Of a DNA stretch of 54,801 nt, positions 33,171 to 44,894 are shown in pieces. The stretch spans positions 1-54,801 of the forward strand of contig JACKQL020000199.1 in assembly GCA_018296165.2 (NCBI GenBank), in the 5' to 3' direction. Below the pieces are notes generated by a model. It saw only the letters and a program-made list of their open reading frames with translations, did not search any database and was not told the origin of the DNA. Position numbers and translations under genes: made by a program. The stretch is from Termitomyces sp. T153. Taxonomy: Eukaryota > Basidiomycota > Agaricomycetes > Agaricales > Lyophyllaceae. Positions within the stretch are counted from its first letter, which is position 1. Every line of letters begins with the position of its first letter.

Positions 33171-33540
33171 TGTAAGGGCAACCTCTGGGGTGGCAGATCA
33201 GAGTCACACAGCTAGCAGAGGAGAATCCAAAGTATATTAGTGGAGTAGATGATGATACAAATCAGTAACTAGTCACCTAGCAGAGGGGAATCTGAAGAGA
33301 ACAAGTCTAAGGATCTCTGCTGCTTGGTGCAGTGCATTAGCAGGCGGCAGAGGCATGGAAACTACTATACAGATGACTGGAGCTACTCCTAGCCCTAGGG
33401 CAATAGTCACTGAGGTAATACAGAGAACTCCACAGTTCTCCAGAGATCTCCATGGTCTCAGAAAGAGCCGCAGAGGTGTTGAACAAGCTGTGGAGGTGCT
33501 GGAACCAGTTACAGAGGTTGGAAATGGAAGTCCCCTGACA
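33171..33540 (-). repeat. 5' LTR of element B
   Basis: 370 bp, TGTAAGGGC to CCCTGACA. The start differs from the other LTR in a telling way: 33185-33196 reads CTGGGGTGGCAG where 27416-27427 reads CCAGGGCAGTGG. Both derive from an ancestor with three CpGs, decayed on opposite strands. Confidence 0.92.
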
Positions 33541-33834
33541 ACACCCAACTCCGCTACAGCTTCCTTTGAGCCATTTTGTGTGCATGAGCCATCTGTGTAG
33601 GCTTTTATCCAGTATGTGGGGCCCACTTCTTCACTTTCTCTGTTTTCCAGGTTTGGTGGGTGTCTGTTACTTGGAACTTGTAGATTTATGTCTGCAAAGA
33701 CTTGGAAACCATTGCTCAGGTCTATTCATATGTCTATTCTCTTTCCAAAGATCATAGTCTGTTTGCTGTTTGTTAGAGTCCTTATTTCCTTGCTTATTCC
33801 TCTTTCCTCTTCTCTTCCCAGGTTCAAAGGGTTG
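33541..33834 (-). pseudogene. LINE fragment between elements B and C: start of RNase H
   Basis: Reading down from 33834 it continues the RT tail (after KGCS at 41045) with NPLNLGREEERG and KRIDI, then opens the RNase H domain with YWIKAYTDGSCTQNG (first catalytic Asp near 33591) and ends at VAELGV. The two flanking joins, to 41041 and to 27401, keep the LINE order. One stop is present near the first join. Confidence 0.88.
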
Positions 33835-34166
33835 TGTAAGGGCAACCTTGTCACACAGCTAGCAGAGGGGAATCCAAAGTATATTAGTGGGGTAGACAAT
33901 AATACAATTAGTAACTAATCGCCTAGCAAAGGGGAATCCAAAAAGAACAAGTCTAAGGATCCCTGCTGCTTGGTGCAGCACATCAGCAGGTGGCAAAGGC
34001 ATGAGAACTACTGTACAGATGACCAGAGCTACTCCTAACCCTAGGGCAATGATTGCAGAGGTAATACAGAGAACTCCACAGTTCTCTGGAGATCTCTGGG
34101 GTTCTAAAAAGAGCTGCAGAGGTGCTGGAACAAGTTGCAGAGGTTGGAAATAGAAGTCCCCTGACA
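33835..34166 (-). repeat. 3' LTR of element C
   Basis: It matches the other three LTRs of this lineage but lacks about 24 bp near the left end (GGCAACC runs straight into TTGTCACACAG) and about 13 bp near 34115. Confidence 0.9.
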
Positions 34167-34189
34167 TCACCCCTCTTCTAGCATGTGGC

Positions 34190-35540
34190 ATCTCAATGCG
34201 TGGAATAAAAGAAGTCCCTGATTGCTCAGTCTGCTGGCAAGATAGGGTAGATCCCTTGTATGGTACATGGGGCCTCTGGATGTCTCCGGTGGAACTCCTT
34301 GATGAGTTCGGGGGTGTGTATGTTCTCTCATGGCTCCCAGGAGATATCCTCAATCCTGTAGCCTTTCCACTTCACCTTGTATTGTAGTTGTCTCTGGAAT
34401 GAATAGCTATCCAGGATTTTCTCCACCTCATATTCCTCATTGTTGTTGACCACCATGAGGGGTGGTGGATGTGGCGGATGATGCCCCAAAATAGGATCCT
34501 TAGGGGCTGGAGTTAGTTTGACCACATTGAACACTGAATAAAGCTGGTGCATCCCTGTGGGGAGCCAGAGTTGATAGGCCAAGGGTCCTATCTGTTGTTC
34601 CACTGTGAAAGGCCCCAACTGCCAGTGCAACAGCTTTTTTGAGGGCTGGGTAGTCGTAATGTTGGAGGCATCCAGGTAGACTCAATTTCTGGGCTGATAT
34701 TTGTGCTCTGGGGTCCTCCTGTGGTTGTAGTATTGTGCCATGTCATCCTTTGCCTTTGCCAGCACTGCCTGGGCCTCCTCCTGCAACCTCTTCATCCAGT
34801 CCACAAATTTGTTTACTGCCTCATTCTCCAAGGGCTGGGCCTGGGGTTCAAAACTCATGTGCGGATGCCATCCCATGTCAAGAAAGAATGGGGAAAACTG
34901 GGTGGACATGTGAACATGGTTGTTGTATTGGAATTTGGCATCCAGGAGGAGTTTGTCTCAGTCATCTTGGTGTTTGTTGCAAAAGAGGCAGAGATACTGC
35001 TTTAACTCCTGGTTTATGCATTCCATCTGGCTGTCAGACTGTGGGTGGTAGGCAGTAGTGGTGTGGAGCTTCACTCCAAGCAGTTGGTAGAGCTCCCAGG
35101 AACTCCGCCACAAATTGTGGTTCTCAATCTGAGACTTAGGCATTGGAGAGGCTGTGGAGCTTCCAGACACTCTTCTGGTACAGGTTTGCAGTGCCCATGG
35201 TGGAGCAGGTGGTGTGGGTCAGAATGAAGTGCACTTGCTTGCCATATAGGTCTACTACCACCATGATTGCATCATAACCATGGGCATCAGGGAGCTCTAC
35301 AATGAAGTCCATGGATGCCACACTCCATTGTTCTATGAGCATGGGTAGCAGATGTAACTGTTCATAGGGGAGTCTGTGCTGTGAAGAGCAGTCCAGAGGC
35401 AAGGCTTGGGTACTAGGCTGCCAGTTTCCTCCTGCTGGGACATCTGGGGCCACCAATAGTTCCATGCAGGAGTCATGGTGTTGCTCCACAATCCTCCAAT
35501 GGAGCTCTGGAATGTTGGGGACATAGATATGGTCTCAGAA
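34190..35540 (-). pseudogene. Element C integrase and chromodomain
   Basis: The integrase core has SMDFIVELPDAHGYDA and VDLYGKQVHFILTHTTCSTM, a damaged second Asp region, and AYHPQSDSQMECINQELKQY with the Glu kept. The chromodomain (34630-34328) has YEVEKILDSYSFQRQLQYKV and WKGYRIEDISWEP. Compared with B, the zinc-binding part around 35360-35450 is rearranged or shortened. Confidence 0.87.
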
Positions 35541-35555
35541 GGTCAGGATTCCATC

Positions 35556-37223
35556 TCAGAGAATCCATTTGTCAGTGCAGACCACCTTAGCACCAGTGGT
35601 ATGCCCTGACTTCAGTGTCCAAGCAGCTTGTGCCACCAGCTCCTCCTGCTGACCATCCCAATTACCCCACTGTATGTCCCAGAGAATGTCTGCTTCCACT
35701 TCCTTAATGGCAAGACCCTCCATGGCTTGGATTGCAAACAATTCAGAGCAGAGGAGCATAATATTGCTGTTATTCCCTTCTACCATGCTGTAGTCTGCTC
35801 TACAGGACAGGGTGTCTGGTTTTCCCATGCTCCAGCCAGGCTTGTGGTGCAAAGAGAAGTCGAAGTTGGTGAGGTAGAGGGACCACCGGGCCTGTTGGTG
35901 ATTGAGCTTCTTGGCTGTCCAGAAGTATTCAAGGTTCTTGTGATCCATCCAGACCTCAAACTTGTGCCATGCACCCTCCAGGAAGTGCTGCCACTCCTTG
36001 AACAACCAGATGATGGCCAGCATCTCTTTGTCATGAATCTTGTAGTTCCACTCTACCACATTCAGGCTCTTAGAGTAAAAGGCCACCAGATGCCACTTCC
36101 CATCCTTTGAAGATTGCTGTGAGAGCACAGCTCCAGTGTCAAAGTTGGAGCTGTCAGCCTCCACTCAGAAGGGAGCATTGTCATCCAGGAAGAGGAGGAC
36201 AGATCTGGAGGTTACAGTGTGCTTGAAAGTGTCAAAGGCCGTCTGCTCTGGAGGTCCCCAACTCCATGGAACATCCTTTTCTGTGAGGTCAAATAGTGGA
36301 TGAGCATGGTGTGAGAAGTCCTAGATGAATCTCTGGTAGAAGTTTGCAAAACCAAGGAATGCTTGCACCTCCTTCTTGTTCCAGGGCTCCAGCCACTCCA
36401 CCACACCTGCTACCTTCACTGGGTCCATCTTCATGGTTCCATATAATATGATCAGGCCCAGGTACTCAATCCAGGTTTGTTCAAACTCACACTTCTCTGG
36501 CTTGAGGTAGAGCTGGTGCTGGCAGAGGCATTCCAGGACAAGGCAAGTGATCCAATGGTGTTCCTCCAGCATTTTGGTATAGATGAGGATGTTGTCAAGG
36601 TACACACACACTATGCCCTCTGCTATGAGGTCCTGGAAGGTGTCGTTCATCATGGTCTGGAAGGTGGTGGTGCTATTGGTGAGTCCAAAGAACATAATGA
36701 GTGGCTCAAACAATCCCTGGTTGGTCCAGAAGGCAGCATTCCACTTATCTCCCTCCTGAATATGCACATTGTTGTAACTCAACTGGATGTCCAGCTTAAT
36801 GAAATATTGCACACCCCAGAAGTTGTTGATGAGCCTGAAGATGAGGGGGAGAGCATAATGGTTCTTCAACATCATGGCGTTGAGTACCTCATAGTCCTGG
36901 ACCAGTCAGAAGGAGCCATCCTTCTTTTTGATGAAGAAGACTGGAGAAGACATCAGAGACTTGGATAGGCAGATGCGACCAGAATCCAGGTCCTCCTGCA
37001 GGAATGCGTTGAGCTCATCCTGTTCCTGGAGCACAAGCAGGTAGACCTTACAGCTGAAGGGTGCGGAGTCTGGTAGCAGTTTGATGGTGTGGTCCCACCT
37101 CTTGCACTCCAGAAGTGAGTCAAACAAAGCTTTGGAGAACACATTCTTGACCACATGAAGATAGGAGGGTACCACATCCCAGAACTCTTGAGGCATGGCA
37201 TTAGCAACGAATGCCTGAGCCAG
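35556..37223 (-). pseudogene. Element C RT and RNase H
   Basis: RT (37304-side sequence to 36321) has ECKRWDHTIKLLPDSAPFSC, SPVFFIKKKDGSF, YFIKLDIQLSYNNVHI, FFGLTNSTTTFQTMMND and VYLDNILIY, where the second Asp of YLDD is Asn. RNase H (36164-35800) has MEADSSNFDTGAVLSQ, with the first catalytic Asp kept, and WMDHKNLEYFWTAKKLNHQQ. The 5' end of this region is cut by the solo LTR at 37224. Confidence 0.9.
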
Positions 37224-38355
37224 TGTCATGACCCTTTTCCTGGACCTCCGCACACCATTCTCAACTTGCTCACTCCTCTGGAGTTCCCCCTGATGCCCCG
37301 CCAACTTTCCCCCACCCTGTGCCTACTTTGGCTAACTCTGACGCATCCTCGGCTAACTCTGACAGCCCCCTGGACAACTCCAACATCTTCTCTGCAGCTG
37401 TCAATGCTTCCCCTGGATCCCCTGAACCCCAAGAACCACCCCCACTGTTCCTGACCTTTGTCACACGTCATCAACTCAGCACCCTGGTTCCTTATTCTGG
37501 AGTATCACGACAACCTCGGGGCGGCCCACGTTCCCAAGTGATCCCATCAACATATCAGTGCGGCATGATCCTTGATCACAACTGACACCCATCGACTCTG
37601 ACAAGCTCTGCCAAGCCCCACCACCACAGCCGACGTACCCCGGAGTCCTCCGTAGTCAGTATATAAGTCGTAGAGTAGCTCTTCATACTTTAGTCTTGAT
37701 ATTGCTTAATGTTACCTATGGTCTGATTGGTTCCTTCTTGTGTTTCATGTTTTGTGTCTCATGTTCCGTTTCCCTTATCTCAGTCTCTGATCTTGTCTCG
37801 TCTCTATTCCATTATCATTCTCGTTATCATTTCGTATCTCTGCTCAAATCTATCTCTGCTTCCATCTCATTCTTGTCTCGTCTCCATCTCATTTTATTTG
37901 ACTCCATCTCATCTTGTTGATCTGTTTCCTCCCATTGTGCTCAAGTCTTCTTGACCCTAATGCTTTCACGAACTCTGCATTTATGATTGCAAACCTCTGA
38001 TGCTCTTTACCAACCCCGGACCCTGCTATATGCTCAGCTCTGAACCCCATCAATCCCTGTTGATCCCCCATCAGAACTCTGGCTCTGCTCCTGTCATCCG
38101 CATAGCCTCCGCCTGCTCTGCACCTGCAATACTCACACACGGACTTATGCCTGAACCCTGCCAAGTCCATTCCCCTCCCCCACAACTCCTCCAGACCTCC
38201 CTGGACTTGCTCGGATCAATTTCCTCTGGCTATCCTCACAGGTCCCCAGTGTTTGGGACACCTCCGAGTGCTTGGTTGTTAGTGCAGGGAATCACGTTCG
38301 CCTAGTAAGGACTCGCCCAGTGTAGCTGAGCCTCCATGGTCAGCGGAACCTGACA
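37224..38355 (+). mobile_element. Solo LTR of the A/D lineage inside element C
   Basis: It is 1132 bp from TGTCATGACCC to CCTGACA, with a perfect TSD GCCAG (37219-37223 and 38356-38360). TATATAAG at 37660 and AGTCTTGATATT at 37692 keep the 32-bp spacing. It is closest to the solo LTR at 6945-8059 (shared TTAATGTTACCTATGGTCTG after the start motif), so these two form one subfamily. No internal sequence remains. Confidence 0.92.
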
Positions 38356-38360
38356 GCCAG

Positions 38361-39340
38361 CCATTGAGACATGGTCTGGCTAGCCCGGATCTCTATGACG
38401 GAGGGTAGCAGGTGTATGGTAGTAGCATAGATTTGATCTCCCACTTCTACCTCTTTGTCCAGGAGCTCCAGCTTGCATATGCCACCAAACTCCTCTCTAC
38501 GCTCCTACTCCAGGGCTCTGCTATTGCTCCAATTGTCCTTGTAGAGGGCCTCTCTATGAGGGAATGCCAGAAGCAGGGAATCCAGGAGGTCTAGATCTGC
38601 AAAGGGGAGATGGCTGGCATGACATGTGTGGATGACTGCATGCTCCTGAACTCAGGTCCAGCACTCCACTCTGTCCTCTGTGGCACAGGCAGAACACTTC
38701 CGGGGGCACCTGCTCATAGTTACCTCCCCTTTGGTCCAATTGACCTTGGGGTTGTGCTTCCAGAGCCATGTGAAGCCAAGGATCATGTCCTGCCTTCCCA
38801 AGCTGGTGACAGCAAATATGGTATGCTCCATATGGTTTCAATAATAGAGGACCAGATCAACCATGGAGTTGATGGTGCCTGCTTCATTAGGCATTTTGTT
38901 GATGTTGTAGACAGGAATGGGCTTGGGAAGGGGCTGCATGGTCAGGCCATGGTGTTTGACAAACTCCAAGTCCAGGAACAGTCCCATCACTCCACTGTCC
39001 ACAAGAGCCATGACTCCACAGATTTGCTAAGTGTCCATTGTCTCAATCTCCACATTGAGGCACAGGAAGTTGGCAGACAGGGCAGAGGCCATCACATACT
39101 GTTGGGGCATTCAACGTGCCCAGGCAGAGCCATGCTGACAGACCTTTGGAGGTGTTGGGGAGCTTAGTGGAGGCTCCAGAGTTAGTGTTTGTATGTCTGA
39201 AGGAGGGTGTTGAGGTTCTTCTGTCTCAGAATGAAGAGTGTTGGAAAAGGCAGTTTTATTTTCTGTCAACAGACACAAGAGCCTGTTAGCACCCAGCAAT
39301 GGAGGCGTACACCTCATCCATTGCTCAACTAAAAATCCCT
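38361..39340 (-). pseudogene. Element C protease and Cys-rich spacer
   Basis: The Asp motif near 39010-38960 reads MALVDSGVMGLFLDLEFV, an intact D-S-G, in contrast to D-S-R in B. The rest follows the B pattern (PKPIPVYNINKMP, a C-terminal LGFTWL-like block hidden by frameshifts, then a C-x3-C-x2-C segment near 38690). A leader rich in Thr, Ser and Pro (39365-39111) links it to Gag. Confidence 0.8.
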
Positions 39341-40565
39341 CTCCAGCTCCAGAGGTGAGGCGCATGCACTGATCTCCTCTGGAGTCAACTCCAGTATAGG
39401 CTCATCTAGTGATGGAGCTCCAGCAGCATTCTTTATGGCCAGCAGCTGCAGGAGGAGTTTCCTCTGCTCCACTGTAGAAAGGTAGTGTACTTCCAGGCCC
39501 AGGGGGCAGTGCCATGCAAAGTGCCCAGGCTTCTGGCATCTCTAGCACAGTAGTGGGGCAGCATGGAGCTGCCTGGCAGTGTCCATGTCCATGGAGATCC
39601 CTGGTGGCAGGGAGCATGCTGTGGCAGGGGGCATGCTGTAGGAATAGTTGGAGGAAAGGCTGGCATTGGATGGGCAGGTGCAGGGTGGTGGAGATTGCTG
39701 ATTGGAGCTGGGTGCAGCACAGAATGTGGATGTTGGAGCTCCCTCTGGATCTTCATGAATTGCCATTGGTCCCAGACCACCTTGTACCATGACACAATCT
39801 TTTCATCATCAGGATGACCCTCTGCAAGATTGTCAATGTGTTCCACCAGTGCAGAGTGCAAGCCATCCTGGAAGGTGAGGCATAGTTGAAGGCTGTTGGG
39901 GTAAGTGGCCTGCTCCACCAGAGCCCAAAACAAGTCAATGTACTCATCCAGTGTATGCTTCCCTTGTCTGTACTGTTCCCTATCATGTAGCATCAAGGCT
40001 GCAGTCTTGGCAGGGGCTAATGGATAAAACTCTGCATGGAAGTCCTTCTCAAAGGTGGCCTAGTCTGGAAAGCTTCCAACACCTCTGGAGCAGTGGAAGA
40101 CTTGCAGTGCATAAGTAGAGGCATGTCTGGTCTTTATGTATGACAGCACCCAGGCTATTTTCAATGTGTTGGAGTCAAAGGCATCCCTGCTGAGGTGGAT
40201 ATAGGTGAGGCAGGACTGCAGGAATTGCTTCCCACTAGAGTGGGTGCCATCATATATGTCTGGTAGCATGGGACATGGAATCCATGGCTGTAAGGTCACT
40301 GGAGCTGCAGAGATGGGTGCAGATGTGGTTGGGGCTGGTTCCATGGCCACAGGGGGGGTGGAGTTAGGGGGTAGACATTCAAGCAGTGCCTGGAGGGATT
40401 GGTAAGATCAGTTGTTTGATGGAGGGTAGAGAATTTGGTAGTATGGTGGGTGAGAGATAATTGTGTTAATTGCACCTTGGTTTCTAGGTGGAGCAGGCAA
40501 GTACAGGCTTCATCCTGCAGGGCTGGGGCCTCCAAGGGTGTGTCTGGGTTGGAAAGCTGAGACAT
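39341..40565 (-). pseudogene. Element C Gag
   Basis: The ATG at 40565 (MSQLSNPDTPLEAP) matches the start in B. The capsid-like part includes KIAWVLSYIKTRHASTYALQ, LHDREQYRQGKHTLDEYIDL and WALVEQATYPNSLQLCL. The zinc knuckle near 39515-39555 reads C-stop-RCQKPGHFAWHC: a TAG replaces the Trp seen in B. Other stops are present. Confidence 0.88.
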
Positions 40566-40658
40566 AGAACTCTGCAGTGTTTAGTCCTGGTGGTGAAGCA
40601 ATGGGTAGCAGCTCAGAGGTTCCTTGTGGCTATAAGGGGCTTTCAGACCAGTTTTAGG

Positions 40659-41040
40659 AGACTTGTTCTGCTGTAAGAGCAACCTCTGGAGCAGCAGATT
40701 GGAGTCACACAGCTAGCAGAGGGAAATCCAAAGTATATTAGTGGGGTAGACAATAATACAATCAGTAACTAATCACCTAGCAGAGGGGAATCCAAAGAGA
40801 ACAAGTCTAAGGATCCCTGCTGCTCAGTGCAGTGCATCAGTGGGCAGCAGAGGTGTGAGAACTACTGTACAGATGACTGGAGCTACTCCTAATCCTAGGG
40901 CAATGATTGCGGAGGTAATACAGAGAACTCTGCAGTTCTCTGAAGATCTCTGGAGTTCCAGAAAGAGCCCTGGAGACATTGAACAAGCTGTGGAGGTGGT
41001 GGAACAAGTTGTGGAGGTCAGAAATAGAAGTCCCCTGACA
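40659..41040 (-). repeat. 5' LTR of element C with adjoining self-priming PBS
   Basis: The LTR is 40672-41040. The PBS AGAACAAGTCT (element sense) lies at 40669-40659, two bases inside, and is complementary to the conserved LTR motif near 40798-40808. Confidence 0.88.
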
Positions 41041-44000
41041 GGTTTCAGCTGCATCCTTTGTCTCTCATCTCTTTGCACTTGTCACACTTGCAGTTTTTTC
41101 TTGGGTTGTAGTTTGGATTTATACTCACATTTGTGTGTTTTACTAATTGTAGGAGGTTCTCCATGGTCCTGATTCCATGCTTATTCCTCATGCATTTAGC
41201 TGGGACTGAGTTGTAACCTGGGTATTTGACTCCTACTAGGCCAGTGTGATGCCATATGGGCATCCTCAGCTTTGGTTTCAGAGTTAGTCCACAGTGCATC
41301 AGTGTGACCTTGTGCTTTTTCATCACCTTTATCATTCTCTTCATGGAGGGTGGGATGCTTTTGTTCTGTTCCCATGTGCCTACCTTCAGGTCTTGTAGTA
41401 GGAAATTCTCATACATGTTCATGTCCATGGGCCCTTGCCTTTTGCTTATATTTATTCCTATCAGTGCATCTGCAATTGTTGCCCATGTTGGCCTTGTTTT
41501 ATTGAGAGTCAGATACCATTTTGCTTTCATGAGCTCTATTGCCTCATTTCTTGATCCAAGGTCTAGCAGCTTCTTTCCACCCTGCTCTATTAGTCTGTAT
41601 AAAGTTTCCAATCCTATGGTAGGCTTTGCTTCCTTTGCCCATATGAAGTTCCTTATCATCTTTGTTAGCCTCCTCTCAACTTCCAGCAGCATGCCTTGGA
41701 TGCATGTGCAGTACTGGGTGCATCCACCCACCACTATTCCTATAATCAGGCATCTGCCATCTATGGTGGGGTGGCCTTTGCTCCACCTCTTGAGGTTGCT
41801 TGCTATTTGTTCTATCATGGGGGTCCATATGCTTAGGTTTGTAATTTGGTTCCCAATGAAAGCTCCTAATAGTCATGTTGCTTCCCCATCTGGAGTTATT
41901 TCTATATTGTATGGGATTGGCATTGCTAGGTCTGCCATTTTCCTTGTTGCATTTAGTCTGTCTCTGAACTCTTTGTCTCTCACAGGAACAATTTTGGTCT
42001 TTGGCATGTTAAACTTTCCACCTGAGGTGGCACACCAATTATTCAGGAGAAGTTGGAGGTCTTCTAGATTGTCCTCCTCAGACAGGTATATTGTCATATC
42101 ATCAGCTAAGATTTTTACTATCAGGCATTCTATGTCCTCTTTGATTTTGAATCCTTTTAGATCAGAGTCTCTTATTATCTGTGCTAAGGATTCTATTGCT
42201 AGGTTGAAGAGTAGGCAGGACATTGGGTCTCCTTGCCTAACTCCTCTCTTGACAGTGTATGGTTTGCTCATCTCTCCATTGATCATTACCACTGTCTTTG
42301 CTTTGGTGTAGAGCAATCTTATGATCTCAATAAAGGGTTTTGGGAAGCCAAATTTTCTTATAGTCACCCATAGGAACAGGTGTCTGATTTTGTTGTAGCT
42401 TTCTCTTGATCAAAGCATACTATTACTCCATTTATCTTCTTTTTTTTCCACTCTATTAGAAGGTGTGCCTGTTCAGTTTGGTCCTCAATCCTCCTTCCTT
42501 TCATAAACCCTGCTTGGTCTGGGTGTATGAGGTCTTGGGTTACTTCAGTTAGCTTGTTGGTGAGCACTTTCATGAGGATCTTGTAGTCTGTGTTAAGAAT
42601 GGTTATCAATCTATAGTTCTCCACATTTGTTTGGTTGCTCTTCTTGTAGATTGGGCACATCTACCTGTCTGCAAAGCTGGTTTGTGGGATCATTCTGTTT
42701 TCCTCTATGTCATTGTAGAGGATGGTGAGGAAGCTTGCTACATCAAAGGGTTCATCACTATCCTGTGCCTGGGGTCTGCCTGCTTTCTTACTGCTTTTGT
42801 GTTTGTTTAGGAATTGCTTCTATATTTCCTGGAGCAGTCCATCTGGGCCTGCCACCTTTTCATTTGGAAGTTGTTCTATTGCTGTTATAATTTCATCACT
42901 TGTAAGTCTTGCCTTCAGGAGATCTTGGTCACTCCTTTTCAGTCTCTTTTTCAGGTGTTTTAGCACTTTTTTTGCTGCTTTCCTTTTTTCTTTTGTAATA
43001 GTTTCTTTGTCTTCATTTTGAAAGCTATCATGGTATTCTTTTGCCATGTTTGCCATTCTTTCAAACCTTCTCACCAGGGGTTTGCCCTCTCATTCAGGGT
43101 CTCTAATGGTGATAATTGTGTCCCATGGTGCATGGTCTTTGTTTGCTCTTATCCATGTCTTTATCAGTACCTTGCCTTCCAGGAAGAATTTTGCTGTGGT
43201 GTTGTCTCTGCTTCTCCCAAGTTTTTGCTTTCTCAGTTCTCTTATGCATTTGTCCAGTATGGTGGCCTCACTCCCCTTTTTTTTGGTTGTCTCACTGGCT
43301 TCTGTTCAAGATGGCCTCTCTGTCAGCTTCTAGTCCCTTCAGTTCCTTGTTCATCTTTGGGATTGTTTGCTTTGCATATTGTTGTACCTCCTCTATCATC
43401 CTGTCCTTTAGTTTTGTGTGGATTATTTGGGGGTTGTATACTTCCAATCTATTTATTATGCTTGCTTCTGACTTTTTGTGGTATTCCTTTCCTAGTTTGT
43501 CTAGTTTTTTCCTGAGCTTATCATGTTCTAACAGGAAGACAGGGACTGCATAGCATCCAGGGCCTTGATGCCATACCCATGGGTTCATTATCTTAGCACT
43601 TACTAGCAAGTGGTCCATATGAATACCTGTATTTTTGATTTCCCAGCTATTACTGTAGCTAAGGAGGTCTTCTTTAATGTATATGCAGTCCAGTTATGAG
43701 TGGGCTGTGCTGTCATGCATCTGAAAAGTAACATCTACTTTTGAGGGGTAGTTTCTCCACCATCTGTCTACCAGATTTAAGTAACTCTTTAGGCTTGACA
43801 GGGCATCCACTGCACTGTACATATTTTGGTGGGCTAGCAGGCAGTCAATAGGGTCTTCTACTATATTTAAGTCTCCTAGCATACATGTGGGTTTGTCCCA
43901 CTTTTTGGCTCTCCATATGTCTTCAATATGTTTCCAGAAGAGTTCATTCTCATTGGCTCTGTTGGGTGCATATACTGCTAGACATGTTATGGTGGTTTTA

Positions 44001-44605
44001 GGGCTCCAGGGTATGTCTACTATCAGTGCTCTCTCTCTGATGATTGCTTTGGAGCTTGATTCTTGCCACCTTGTTGTGGTCTTGTTTAAGACTACTGTTA
44101 CACTCATCTTGTTAGGTGCTGATTTGTCCAGCATTGACATTATGTGCAGTCTCTTTCCATATACCTTGTTTAGCATCTTTCTGTTTTTCTCCATTAGATG
44201 TGTTTCTTGGAAGGCCAAGATGTCTATTCTCTCTTCCAGCATGAGTTGGTTTACTTTGCTCCATTTTTGTTCTATCGCTAAGGATCCTTCTCCCTTTATG
44301 TTCAGGGAGGCTATTTTCAAAGCTCCTCTTCCAGTTTTTTTCTTCTTGCTTTGGCCTGGGCATTCTATTGCCTGAGTGAGACTGCATGGTCCTTCCTCCC
44401 TTTCTTGTGTTTTGCAGTCCATCAAGTGTGTTTGGAGTGGGGGCATTGTTTGGCTCTTACCCCTTGTTATTGAGGTTGTGTTTCTGGGTGGGGTTGTCCC
44501 TGCTCCCATGTCTGAGGTTGCATTATTCCTCCTGTTTATTGCTAGGATGCTATGTCCATTCCTCATTATGTTGAGGCCCTCCAGATGTTAGGGGTCAGAT
44601 GCTAT
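41041..44605 (-). pseudogene. LINE ORF2, 5' part: APE endonuclease, reverse transcriptase and zinc motif
   Basis: The endonuclease (44566-43694) shows IASLNIKGEG, ILAFQETHL, LAVYAPNRANENE and CMLGDLNIVEDPID, the usual APE-type motifs for target nicking. RT follows with CPIYKKSNQTNVENYRLITI, LIHPDQAGFMKGRRIEDQ (a frameshift sits near 42420), KRGVRQGDPMSCLLFNLAIE, and the catalytic ILADDMTIYLSEED (ADD intact). The thumb and C-terminal region end in a Cys motif, NCKCDKCKEMRDKGC, just before the insertion of element C. The start (MRNGHSILAINRR) near 44566 is the first Met before the endonuclease. A few frameshifts are present. Confidence 0.92.
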
Positions 44606-44894
44606 TGTCACATTGTCTATGGTGTATTCTTCCATTTTGGCTAATAGTGCCCCTACCCACTCTGGGTGCCCACCTTCTCTCCCTTGGCAGGGGTCATGGG
44701 TGGCAGCTTGTCCATATCCCTATCTCCCTGTTAAGGCATCATTGTTGGTAGTGTGCTATGAAAGTGCCTTGTTAGTGTTATTCTCTTTAATTTGTTTACC
44801 TGTCATATTTGCTTATATGGGGGGTTGGGGGGGGGCACCTCATGCTGCTTGTTTGAGGTGCAGGGGATGGGGAATGGCTCTCTGTTTAGTTTAC

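Larger units (their letters stand above)
27402..33540 (-). mobile_element. Element B: compact chromodomain Ty3 LTR retrotransposon
   Basis: It spans 6139 bp with LTRs of 370 bp each, TGTAAGGGC at 27402 and CCCTGACA at 33540, and a perfect TSD ACACC (27397-27401 and 33541-33545). Element order on the minus strand: 5' LTR, PBS, gag with zinc knuckle, protease, RT, RNase H, integrase, chromodomain, PPT, 3' LTR. There is no antisense gene; the chromodomain frame runs to within 30 bp of the LTR. It is CpG-poor with many C-to-T and G-to-A type changes, so it looks old. Confidence 0.94.
33835..41040 (-). mobile_element. Element C: compact chromodomain Ty3 LTR retrotransposon carrying a solo LTR
   Basis: It is the same lineage as B. 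The LTRs are 332 bp (33835-34166, shortened by two small deletions) and 369 bp (40672-41040). The flanks are GGTTG (33830-33834) and GGTTT (41041-41045), a 5-bp TSD with one mismatch. Without the solo LTR it is about 6.07 kb, close to B. It keeps gag, protease, RT, RNase H, integrase and chromodomain, all with stops. It inserted in the LINE between RT and RNase H. Confidence 0.92.

Noticed and set aside
33541..33834. Possible small independent gene with an RNase H start
   Set aside because: It is bordered by LTR ends and TSDs and joins to the other LINE pieces, so it is a LINE fragment.
41041..41045. Doubt that element C is a normal insertion, because its TSD has one mismatch
   Set aside because: GGTTG against GGTTT is still 4 of 5. 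The LTR ends are correct and the LINE sequence resumes on both sides, so a later point change is the simplest explanation.
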